Part shown: piece after piece, positions 1-12,400 of the stretch
How positions within the stretch are numbered: the first letter of the stretch is position 1
How the letters are laid out: the number at the start of each line of letters is the position of its first letter
From: Mytilus edulis
Taxonomy: Eukaryota > Mollusca > Bivalvia > Mytilida > Mytilidae
NCBI RefSeq assembly: GCF_963676685.1
Contig: NC_092354.1
Coordinates: forward strand, 72,987,335 to 73,051,334
Length of the DNA: 64,000 nt
Direction: 5' to 3'
Position numbers and translations under genes: made by a program
Notes under the pieces: generated by a model
Databases searched by the model: none
What the model saw: the letters and a program-made list of their open reading frames with translations, nothing else
What the model was told of the DNA's origin: nothing

Positions 1-1393
1 TTATTTTAGTATTTGTAAAATTATTTTCCTGTTACAAGTTTTTGAGATAAATCAAGAACCCTGACTTTGATATTATTTAAAATTGTTTATAACACAATTA
101 GTTTAAATATAATGCATTTAGTCAGTTTTTTGAAAGATAATAGGAGTATTCCTCAAGTATTGCATATGATCTGCGATATGTTTTTTGTTGTTGAAATGGT
201 AGTTACATTAATATATTGATACTATTTGTATCTTCTTCCTTTTGTTATGGTTTTACGATTGTAAAACGTCAATGCATGCGAAAGTAAGCGACCGATATTC
301 AATATCCAACCGGCTCCTAATGAAATGGTCAAAAATCAATCTCGTTGAGATGATCAACGATAATCTATAAATATTGCATGTGAAACACTGGTTGGCAAAC
401 GGCTACAAACAACAAAAAGTCGTGAAATCAATGAGGATACGTGATGTTCATACAAGGTCATAATATATAGATAACACTTAGCTGAGAGGGCGATCGAGCA
501 CATTGTTACCCTCAGAAAATATTGTAAACCGAGGCGAAGATGTGAATTGTATGCCAGTAAGAAATAAATAAAAAAAAAAATCATATAGTTAATGACATTT
601 ATCAATTGTTTCGAATGCCGTATTGTTTTTACATAGTTACCCTTCTTAATTCATTGATCCAGATTAAATTTGTCTAGCTATTATCACATATTCATTTGAT
701 ATATTGAATTATATTTACGGCAGAGTTATGAAAGTTTATGTTTAATTTACATACTAGTGACGGGAAAATGATTGGAATACCCTCCCGACGCACCACAGTT
801 CATACCCGGTTTAAGTTAGATTCTTGATGCTTAGTTTTTAGTTTTCTGTGTAGTGTTTTGTGTACTGTTTGTCATATTTCATTTTTTGTCATGGCATTGT
901 CTGTTTTTTTCGTATTATGCGATTGAATTAATTTTTGTATTTTAAGCCTTTTTTTTAAGATTTTGGATGTAAAGTTGACCATTGTTACAACCATTTTCTT
1001 ATGTTGAACAATGTATGTTTTTTGCGTCAAAGGGTTGCTGTTCATCCATCTGCCATCTCATTTCCCTTTCTGCAAACCGCAAATAATGTTTTAATATAAA
1101 TGCAATTACCCTTCAAGTAGACAGTTGTATCTCCTTGTTACCTGAACATCTAAAATTAATTTGATTTGATGTCGCGTCTCCTCTTATTATACATCAAGAA
1201 ATCTGAGTGAAACCTAAAAAATACTAGGGATCAAAATATCAAAATGAAGACGTAGGATTAAACGTTTCCCTTGAGAATGTAATACTGTAAGTCTGAATGT
1301 GAACGTGTAAAGCCAGACCTCTTTCGCAAATAAAATATTCTGTTTAAAGTAAAGTGAATCAAATAAATTAATATGATAAAAAATATAATCGTT

Positions 1394-2075
1394 TAGAAAA
1401 TACATGTAATATTTGTCACTGTACAAGCATCACATCAAAGGTTTTTTTTTATCATAAAACTTTTTCGGTTCTTCTATATCCTTGGCTTTCAAATAATCAG
1501 CTTTAGGGTACAACCGTTTAACTTAGAAAAAAGGGAGTTGAGTGTAATGTTTTTTTTTGCCTGAGTAAGAAAATGTTATCTCGCAAAGTGCGAACAGCGT
1601 TTTTCTATGCTTTCAATCAACTTATTTTTTTTTTTTAAATTTAACATAATAATGTTAGTGGAAATCTGCATTTACAATATATTTTTGTAATCTGCTAGAC
1701 CACAAATTCTGCTTTCAGGAAATTGAGGGTTAAATATATTTTTGGATTAAGACCAAACAAAAACAACAGCCCCTCCACCCTGAAGGTCAATAGTTGTTCT
1801 ATAAGTCGTTCCTGATGAAGACAACCAGAAAAGCGTTTGGGACGCATGCGAATTTTAAAGCGTCGTTTTGTTATCAACGAAACTTTCAGTTGGATGTATT
1901 CGTTTAAAATCAGTTATCATGCACTTGATGCAGACATTTGAAACAAAGGTGTGTCAATGATTTGGACTTTATCGTTGTATTATCGGTTGTTATCTTATTG
2001 TAATGCGTTTATCTATTGTACAGATATGAAAACATAATTGTCTTCACTTCCGGATTTATTAAATTATTAAGGTCA
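1394..2075. repeat. Upstream block duplicated with the gene (pairs with 58055-58700)
   Basis: The two regions share colinear stretches such as caagcatcacatca, aacagcgtttttc, aaggtgtgtcaatgatt and ttatcttattgtaatgcgtt in the same order. They sit at comparable distances upstream of the two signal-peptide exons. This shows the duplication unit included 5' flanking DNA, which may contain promoter or untranslated exons. Confidence 0.7.
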
Positions 2076-2459
2076 GTATTATATTATATAACGGCTTTGT
2101 TTTTTTTCTTTAATTATCTTCATCTGACTTGTTCATAATTTGCGCATTGTTTTGTGAGAACCTTGTTAGAATTTAAAACTAGAACAACTAGTCGCAAATC
2201 GTTTTAGTTTTTACAACCCCTTACATTGTCAAACACGATGAGAGTTTCTAATAGAATTACATTTTTATTTGACAAACGTATGTAGTGTATGGTCTTTGTA
2301 TAATATTGAAATTAAAAGCGCTAACAATCTTTATATTAAAGATATGTGTTCATATTGTTTAATTTCAAATGCTTTAACTACAGCATAGGGGAGACAGAAC
2401 ATTAGCTTGATTATTCCCCTCGGGCGGTGGGGGTGGGATGTACCTCAATATCCTTTCGG

Positions 2460-2840
2460 GTATAACTGTGCCGACAGCACTTGCCAAATCATACCCTGTT
2501 CTAATCAGTAAACATTGAAATAAATACCCTGTTCTAAACAATAGTATAGAAAAACAAACCCTGATGTAACCAAAAATATAGAAAAAACATACCCTGTTCT
2601 ATACAAGCAAATGTAAACCCTGTTGTAGACCATATGAAAAAGATGCAGTTCTAGGTCTAGATTCTAGACTGTAAAAAAAGTTAAATAAGCGATCCTGTCT
2701 TAGACACATACTTTGATTTATAGAAAAGACCATGTTCTCACCAGCAGGGCATGGAAAGGCGACCCTGTTTTAACCAGCATCACATAAAAAAGAGATACTG
2801 TTCTTACCAGCAGGGTATGACAAAGTGACCCTATTTTGCG
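2460..2840. repeat. Degenerate tandem repeat (taccctgttct units)
   Basis: Units of roughly 30-50 nt, each carrying a variant of taccctgttctaacca, recur about nine times with indels. It is a decayed minisatellite between the shared upstream block and exon 1; no comparable array is seen at the second copy. Confidence 0.6.
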
Positions 2841-3332
2841 GCACACTCATACCACTAAAAAATATAGGAAGTTACCCCCTAGAGATTACCCCCAATCACA
2901 TCAAACACATAGCACATTTGGCCTGAAAATTAGTATTGAAAAGTCCGACGATCAACGAAATTTAAGTAAACAGTGCGACTATGTCGCTTATATGATTTAA
3001 AATTGTACCAAAATATTATGGTTGTTTTGATCTACTTACATCGCATTCTAGGTTGTGAGATCATACGATTTGTTTGTATTTATGCTATTGAGACTGGTAT
3101 ATATTCAAAAACTTTCTGCAGAAGTTACTAACATTCTTTGAGAATTCAGCACGATCCTTGAATATAATTGTCAAGACAAGGACTACGCTACAATAAAAGG
3201 TCCAATGATTAACGTATAATATAGTTTACTACATTTTTTTAAAATGGCAACAATAGTATCTAAATTCAGTTTTTTTTTCATTTTAGAATAAATGAGAGTA
3301 TACATATTTTTGTAGGACATTCGCAAAACAGA

Positions 3333-3411
3333 ATGACGTTACTCTATTCTCTGTGTTTATTCCTTATATTAAGACTTTGTAACTGTCAAGAAACTGATCC
3401 CCATTCAATAC
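3333..3411 (+). CDS. Exon 1: start codon and signal peptide
   Basis: The Met codon opens 26 codons with a hydrophobic core rich in Leu, Phe and Ile (LYSLCLFLILRLCNC), then QETDPH, which fits a cleaved secretory signal. The donor gtaagt follows one extra base (phase 1). The start was chosen because the paralogue at 59867 begins at the same codon with the same exon length. Just upstream a T-rich tract ends in tttttgtag in both copies. This suggests that an acceptor lies there and that a non-coding first exon exists further upstream. No promoter is assigned. Confidence 0.8.
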
Positions 3412-6400
3412 GTAAGTAACCTTATAAATACTTGCATGTGCATAATATTATTTTGCTTCATTTAAGTTAAAGACCGAATAAAAAATTGTTTTTTTTATTA
3501 CATATAAATGCAAAGTATACATAAAAAAGGAAACGACACGTTTAATAATTTCATGCGTTCGAATCACTTTTCTGGATTTATCCTCATCAGGAACGCTCAA
3601 AGCCAAACATTTGAAATCCGAAGATATATAAGTACCGAAACCGTTGAAGAGCTTTATGTCAAAAATACCAAAAAAAAAAAAAAAAGCCAAACTCATCTAA
3701 AGCCAACTTTGCCTGAGGGAGTTGAAACCTTAGTTTCTTAATGATTTTAAAATTTATAAACGGACAATTTTAATAAAGTTTGTTAAATCATGTCATTACT
3801 TAAGTACTGACTACTGAGCTGAAGATACCCTCGGTGACTCGTAGACCACCAGCAAAGGTATCGACCCAGTGATATAAGAATGGAAACAACACGTTAAATA
3901 ATTTCTTGCGTCCGAAGCGTTTTTCTGGATTTACAAGTGCAATTATAAAATTGAGAATGGAAATAGGGAACGTGAGACGAAAACATCAATTTGTCTACAA
4001 CACATCGGGAACATCCTGCACCCGAAGGCTTGTTTGAGCTGACCCCTAAACACAAATATATACTAGTTTATTCATTTACACGAAAAAAGTATCGATAAAA
4101 ACGACGTGATACTGCACCAATTTATTCTAATTTTGGTTGTATATATTAAGTGTTTCGATTAATTAAAATAATAATCTTAATGACGAAATTATATCGTATT
4201 TAAACGAGAAGACGTGAACACTCTGTCTTTTTACAATGATTTCTATATCAGTTAGAAAGCAGGTCACGGTTTGACCCCAAGTCTATCAGCAACAATAGTC
4301 ACGTGACCGTGAAAATTCAGTAAAACTACGGATGAGACAAACCTCATTTTTACCCACTAAATACCACTGTTGTAATAAAAACTTTTTTATCCAAATAATC
4401 TTTAATATACATAGTGTTTACTCGTTAAAACTTGCACTTCAAATCAAAGTTCTTTATTCATTATTTTATCTTCAAACTTGGAGTTCGGGTGAAAAAATCT
4501 AAATATTTTCGAGTAAATTAAAATTGATGGACTGAATTTAAATTTAATAAAGCATCTCATCAAGACAAACACTTGATATGAATATCTAGCCAATTGAATT
4601 TTGGATACGCAAGCGTCAGGTTATTTTCGACATGATTTTGCCGATTTGTTCAAGAAGTTACCTCCCTTTGATATCACCAGTCAAAAATAAAACCCCAGCA
4701 AATTCAATAAAAAGGAGTTTACTTTACAAAAAAACGGAGAAAATAAAAATACTTCCCTGCTTTTCAGATAAGGATGAAATTAAAAGACAAAATATGAGTA
4801 AAATTAAGAATTGTTAACATATTTTATAACTTTGTTTTAATAGCTTTTTAATATAAATCAGCCCTGGCTAATGACATTTACATATCATTTTTTATAATCA
4901 TGGTATACATGGGATCACTCCTTGTAGAATTTGTTTTAAAACACTTAAGTGACCTTAGTACATTTCCTTTTATCATATTTATTTCCTTAAGAAATTTTCG
5001 TTGCAATACATTTTCTATTGCTATTTTTTTGTGCTTTTGTCCATCCATAGCTAGGCTGCCATTAATTTGTCATATTGGTTTCCAGTAAAATAAAATTTTC
5101 GAAGACGTATAGGTTCAAACGCAATAAAGAAGAACTTTGTTTGTTTTTTCACTTTATATGCACATGACCCTGACATATATTTATTTTGTTAGCGTTATAT
5201 AACGTTATGTTTAAAAAGTAAGCAATGTCACCGTCAATTTATGTAGGGGATCATAAAGGGTTTTAATTGATTAAAAAGGGAGTTATCGTAAAAAATTGTT
5301 AAAAACAACAATTTCGAATCACAATTTGATTAATATCTATAATAAAAATGGTATTTAACAGTATTTTGGAATCAGATACAATGATCTACAATGAACAGAA
5401 GTCTAACTTTTGCTGTTTGAAGTAGAAACGCAGCCAAAACCAGGTACATATTGCCATGACTGGTGGTCACTAAAATTGATATATAACAGTACAAAATGAT
5501 AACTTCAAAATTGTGTCGAAACTTGAAATAGGTTTCTCGTTTTTTTTTTAAGTTTAGTACCGTTTTCTTTCGTATTTGGATACGCCAACATCAAGTTATG
5601 GGAAAGCGATGTTTTCGGCGAATGCAAGAGATGGCTGATTTATTTTGAACAAACTGGATAACGAAATAGCAATAACAATCTATTTTTGATAATGTTTGTA
5701 TGTAGTATTGAGACTATATTGGTAGAAAAACCTACACATTTTAAAATTCAATTGCAATAATATCATCTTTTAACTGATTGATTTGGCGGACTTTTGCCGT
5801 TACGGACGACTGCTGTGCCACCTAATTAATTCCCCTTGCTATTTTTGCTGATAGAGCTTGAGACAACGGTCGTTTCCAAGGATTAGCTTTCCAACTGTAT
5901 ATGGTTTGATAGAAGAAACAAATTATCCACGTGGGATTTAAACACACAATTACTTGCTTTGGGTATGATATCGGTACAGGATAAATTGGAGTATGGGAAT
6001 GGAGAATATTTCAAAGAGAGAACAATCCGACTAAAGAACAGAAAACAGCCGAAGGCCACCAATGGGTCTCCAACTTAGCCAGACAATCCGACACCAGAAG
6101 GCGGGTTTCAGCAGACTAATACAGAAAATGTGTACTAGTTCAGTGAATATTGACATGCCAATAAAAATAAACAAACTGAAATAAAAAAAATCCAACACAA
6201 GACTAACAAAGGCTACAGGCCCTGACTTGGGTCAGACGGTGATTTGCAACATGATCACACATGTTTTGTGGGATTTCATCCCTCCCTATACATGTAGAAT
6301 AAACAATCAAACAGCATTACACAATAAAACACATTTAAAAGGAATGACTTTAAATGTATTGTCAATGGCAAAAACTACCCAGAACAGAAAAGACCTCAGA

Positions 6401-9400
6401 AGAATGGATGACAATCCTACAAGTCAAGAACTAAGATCTGTCCGACTAAGAGCAAATTAAAGTGGTTGTATTTGATGTTACTCAAACCCTCACTCAGAAA
6501 AGAGAAAGTTACAAATGCAAATGTTAATCATATTATGGACAATTAATAATAAAACAATTTAGAATAGTAACAATGAGTTGAAGGGACAACTTTTTATTCC
6601 ATTTCACTTCTTTAATTGAAATTTTACCAAGACCGCAGAGTTTATGATCGCTATCTGATTATGCTTATGTTTTAAATTTCCTGTTATACACTACAGATTC
6701 TTGTGCGGTACTTATCAATTCCCTAAAAAGTAAATATGGCAACTATAACATTACAATAAGAAGCCCGGATGTGAATGTTACTTGTGTAAACGACACTACA
6801 CTGGTCGGAAGCAGTAATGTTACGTGTAAAAAAACTGGTATGTGGCAACCAGATTTTCCTCATTGTTTAGTGAATTGTCCACCATTACCAGGAAAACCGA
6901 CTATTATGACATCGAACACGATTTCTAATGTAGAGGTGAGATCATTACAACTTAAATAGATTTATAAAATCAACAACATGTAAAATGCAAGCAGCTTACA
7001 CATTTAAGATATTCTCAACGACCCAATATTATAGAATTTAAAAATTGTTAATATTATAAAGTGAACTTATATGCTGTTACAATTCTTTTATGTCTTATAA
7101 ATAAACATATAGGGAATTTATACGCTGTTACTATTCTTACATGTCTCAAAAATAAACAAAGAGAACTAAAACGCTGTTACTATGCTTTTGTGTATCATAA
7201 ATATTTATCGTACGTTTCTATGGGATTTTAATTCAAATAACTTCATTAGAATACCGTGACTACGATTTTAATTATCAATAACACAAGTTTTATTACGTCT
7301 GCCGATCGAATGGAATAAAGTCTGAACATTTTGCAATTTTATTGAAATTAATGTAAATGGTTCTGACCGTATTTTTTATGCACCAATAATATTTTTTTAT
7401 TAATCTTTATTGAAATTTATCATATAAAAGGCAGATATAAAAGTTTTACTTTGCATTTGCAAAGGATCAATGTATATGCTCCCGAATGAATAATCAGTGT
7501 CTGGACTAGTGAAGTAAGTTGTTAACTAGGTCAAATATATTGTTGAATAAAAACAGAATAATCAGTTTCTGCTCAATAATTGATACCCATCATGTTGCTC
7601 ACGAAGAAATACCAATTCAGATATGTCATATATATATGAGAATAGAATTGAACAGCTGTACAATTCTCTAAAATGATGCAATGATATTTCAGTCAAAAGA
7701 CAAAAATAGAGCAGCTGGTACGATGATTTCCCTTTCATGCGTTACTCCAGGGTATATTGTAGACGGCTCTTCTAGAATAACATGTCAATCAGATAGATCT
7801 TGGGAACCTAACATTCCAATATGCAGACGTGTGTATTTTATATCATGTTTTTTTTGTGATGTTTGACAATTTGTTCTAAACTTGTCCAGGGATAGTTTAT
7901 CATATCTTCAACATTGCATTGACGAGCAAATATAGCGAATCTCATTATAGAATCGATCAGCAATAAATTAAAGGAATCTTCTTGAATCAAACTAATACAA
8001 ATTAAAAAGATGAATTGAGAAAGGGTTACGTTATTTCAGATATATGATTATTTTAGATACCAGACTTTATCCCCATTCAAATATAATTAAGACTTGATGT
8101 CAACATATGTATAACACAACTACCTTTCAACTCATAAGTCCACACAGAACTGCGTTTTACGTCTTTATGATATGGTTGAATGGAGCGCTTAAAAATGCTT
8201 ATAACTATAACTATATGAAATTATCATTCGCCTATACCAAAAAAAATAAAAAAATGCTGAGAATATTTGAAAACGCCAATGGTACATGATGAAACAGCCA
8301 AAATAAATCGTTATTGTATATTTTTCATTACTTTGCTGGTAAAGGCCGTAAGTTGAACATGTTTTCTTCTGATAGAACATTTTTTGATATAACATGTATA
8401 AATAGACAATAAAACGGGGAAAAATACACATGTAGATCGAGAAAAATATGTTACAATTTCAGATTTACAGAAATCAAGTCTTGAATATCAATAAAGGTAC
8501 CAATTGCAAATTAACTGATTATCCCTTTTTATTTTCTACAGCTAAACAGTTTCCACCAGAAAGACTTTGGATGACAATACTAGCTATAGCCGGTCCGGCA
8601 GCTTTAGTATTGGTGGTATTTGTCATTGTTCTAGGAAAGGTATTGCTCAAACGGAGGTAATCATGATTTTAATCTAAATTGTCAATAGCAAAACGAACAA
8701 AACAAGATTTCTATGAATATTTTGCAATACCGGATAAATGAAAATCTGTTTTTGGGGTTTATTTTGCAAGTCACATCATAATACTATAAGTATAAACATT
8801 ATATTATGGAGATGATTTTAATTATAATTTAAATTAGATGGAATAATCTCCCTTTGTACACAGTATTCCTTAATTAAAAAACACAAGTGTATAGGTTATT
8901 CTTGACTACAATAATAATTTGTTTTTAATTGTTATTAGATGTTTGAATTTACACTATGATCTCAAATTTTCTTTCTTTCTGGTTTCTTTTATTTCTATGT
9001 TTGTTTTTCATTTTGGCACAGTATTACTTATTGTACACAAATTATGGTGTATTTAGGATACAGCTGGAAGTTAATGCAGACAAGGAAGAGGAGGTGTTTC
9101 AACTCCTTTGCAACAAACAAAATAGGGGAAGCAATATTTTTATCAAACACTTTGAATACACGATACATAGGATAAACAAAGATGATCAAGGAAATCTGTT
9201 AGGAATTGATATTGAAGCTAAAGGAAATAAAATAACTTCGATAGGCTTATATGGTCCAAATAAAGATTCACCTGAATTTTATTCTAAAGTTAGTGTGATA
9301 CAATAGAAGACTTGAACAACCACAAAGTTCTAATAAGTGGAGATTATAATTTAGTCCATAACCGAAATCTTGATACTTATATAATTACCAAAATGTTAAT

Positions 9401-12400
9401 AACCCAAAAGCTAAAGAGAAAGTTTTAGATTTATTAGAAAATTATGATTTAACAGATCCCTATAGGCAGTTGTACCCTGAACTAAATAAATTACACGGAG
9501 AAAAAATAATCCAATTCAACAAGCAAGAATGGATTTCTTTATAATATCGCAAGGCCTTAATCAACATGTACACGATGTACACATTTTTAACAGTTATAGA
9601 TCTGAGCACTCCCCAATAATGTTACATTTAAAGATGAATATCTTTATAATTTGGAAATTTAACAATTCACTCTTACATGACATTGAATATGCAGCTGCTG
9701 TTAAAGAGACTATAAATAAAGTTAAAGAAAAATATGCATCATAAGTATACAACAGAGAAACATAAGAGAAGATAATGACTTAGCAATTCAATTAACTATA
9801 AACGATCAACTCTTAGTCAATGAAAAAAGGTACACTATCAGTGAGATAAAATATTAAAAGAGGCAATCAATTATTACCAAAGGCTATATACTAAAACAGA
9901 AAGCTTGCATAATGTTAACCTTAATAATGAAATCCCTTATACTGATATTAAAAAAAACTAGAAAAATACCATAAAAGAATCTTTGGAGGGTGAAATTAAC
10001 AACAGCTTTGCGAATATAGATTTATTTAGATATATGAAAATTTGTATATCGCTCTATTATTAATGGTTACGAAAAGGGAGAATTATCAGTTACTCAAAGA
10101 CAAGGTATTATAAAATGTATACCAAAGGGAGATAAACCTAGACTGTTAATGAAAAACTGGCGACCAATAAGTTTACTAAATACCACATATAAATTAGCAG
10201 CAAGCTGCATAGCTGAGCGTATAAAATTAGTTCTCCTCAAATTAAAAACAGTGATCAGATTGGTTTTATACCTGGTAAATTTATAGGGGGAAATAATCGT
10301 CTTATTAACGATATATTATTTTATGCAGAACTTAATGATTTACCAGGACTGCTCCTTCTCATAGATTTTGGAAAAGCTTTCGATTCTGTATCATGGAATT
10401 TCATTGGAAACGTTTAAGACTTTTTCAACTTTGGCCCCTCTATAAAACACTGGGTAAGAACCTTTTACAAAAATATAGGTTCTGCAGTTTCTCAAAATTG
10501 TTTTTTTATATGAATTCTTTGAAATTCAAAGAGGTTGTCGAAGAGGTGATCTTTTATCACCTTGATATTTTTTTATGTGTAGAAATACTTGGAATATTAA
10601 TTAGAAAAAAAAGAAATAGAAGGAATTGAAATAGATGATATTGAACATTTGATCTCTCAATATGCTGATGACCCGTCAATTATTCTTGACACCAGAGTCT
10701 CTTGACGCATCTCTTCGCCTATTACATAAATATGCTGAAATGTCTGGTCTCCGTATGAACTTAGACAAAACAAAGGTGGTGTGGATAGGGCAGAACACAT
10801 ATAGTCAAGACACCATGTGTGTAAAGTGGGCATTGGAATGGGGTTCCAGTAGGTTTACACTATTAGTAATAATTTTTTCGGTCCATTTGCAAGAAATGAA
10901 ATCTTTGCACTTATATCCAAAAATAAAAAAAATGAAAATATCATCAATATTTGGTCTAAACAAACACTTACCCCAGATATCGAAGAATATGTTAAAGGGT
11001 TAAAATTAACGTGGGTCCGACGGTTGCTAAAAACAATAAAAAAACTAAAAAAGCTAATAGAAAAATATTAAAATTGAAAATCTAGTAATTCTAGGTCCAC
11101 CAAACAAATGTAAAAACCTCTTTTTGAAAGAGGTTTTTAAAGCATGGACAGAAATGCAAAATAAACTTATATAGAAAAATGAAGAAGAATTTTTAACAGA
11201 CTCACTTTATAATAATGGAAATATTAAAATAGGTAACACATCTGTTTTCTATAAAGACTGGGATTTTGTCTTTTGAGCAATGCAAAAGTATTTATGAAAT
11301 TAAATCTAACTTTCTAGTTTATAATGGAGTTATATCAGCAATACAATCATATCAAATTTTTCTTAAACATGATATCTCTATAGAAAATCTTTATAAAGTT
11401 CATGGACCAATTCTTCAAAATGATATCAGAACATTTGTTTTATTAAATAAAGGGTCAAAAGATATGTATAATGTTTTCTTAGAAAAATGAGTACATTGCC
11501 TTGTTGTAAAGATAAATGGTCTCTAAAATTAAACAAAAAAAAATTGATTGGAAAAAAGTGCATAATATGTCTTTCTACACCACAACAAGCTCTAAACTTC
11601 ATTGGTTCCAATGCAGAATAGTGCACAAAATCATAGGCACAAATGAATTGCCATATTTGATTCAAATGTTAGCTTAGGCAAAGGAGTATTTAAATGATTT
11701 TGTTTTATGTTCATGCTATTTATTGAAACTAATTACTATTGTTATCAATATTCATGTACTGTGTCTTCCGGATATAGAAACAGGGATTTCTAGTCATCCC
11801 GCTTGTCACGCCCTGTGGTCAAAATCTATTGTTGCTTGTAATAAATGATCTATTCAATTGACACTTGTTTCAGAAATAGAAAGTACGAAGTACTGAGGTA
11901 GACAACTACATGTTGTTATGGAGTTATGTTCTGCACTCGTCATGGCATACGCGTATTCTATCGATAAAACCATTTCTTAAGGTGAAATTAATCTGTCACT
12001 GTTATGATTGTCATTTTGATATACTTCTGAAACTTCGCTCTGTTCAGCACTGACGTCAGGTTCTGCACTATGTATGGCCTAATTAGGAGTATTCACCCGA
12101 AAAATCTAGTTCTATGCAAGTCGAATTTGAATTGCTGTTGTTCTGGTTTTCATGTTGAGCAATTGAGTCAGGTTCTGCACACAGTATGGCATAAGAATAT
12201 TCAGTCGACGAAGCCGAATCATCATTCATCCTCAATTGAATTTTTGCATTACTTGCATATTATTATATGCTTTTATACCTTTTAAAATATCTTCCTGGTT
12301 TTTTTTCGATGCCGTTTGCATGGGCAACATTACTTATAAAAGTCCTTGTATATTATAAAAATGGATATATAGATCTTACGAGCAAGCTACCTAATGATAT

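Larger units (their letters stand above)
1..3315. other. Upstream flank of the first gene; no coding exon seen
   Basis: AT-rich. It holds a dispersed-repeat fragment near 240-375 (with atcaatctcgttgagatga, shared with 26190-26215 and 31710-31735), another at about 760-1060, a block shared with the second gene copy at about 1394-2075, and a degenerate tandem repeat at 2460-2840. I see no exon apart from a possible untranslated exon that cannot be located. Confidence 0.5.
3412..6696 (+). other. Intron 1 with dispersed repeats
   Basis: Contains a repeat at 3515-3880 (cattaggaacgctcaaagcc-type, with a degraded relative at 59360-59550, again just upstream of the second copy), a fragment near 3970-4070, and a longer decayed repeat at 5995-6475 (cagccgaaggccaccaatgg). 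Open frames here (3508-3741, 4632-4817, 6227-6460) lie in or next to repeats and are not called. The rest is unremarkable AT-rich sequence. Confidence 0.55.

Noticed and set aside
8956-9306. 116-codon open frame starting with a hydrophobic stretch, at first like a signal peptide
   Set aside because: Its second half is the LINE endonuclease (LYGPNKDSPEFYSKV); the hydrophobic start is chance upstream sequence.
10662-11003. Separate gene starting at the reverse transcriptase YADD region
   Set aside because: Part of the single decayed LINE; neighbouring motifs are in other frames because of indels.
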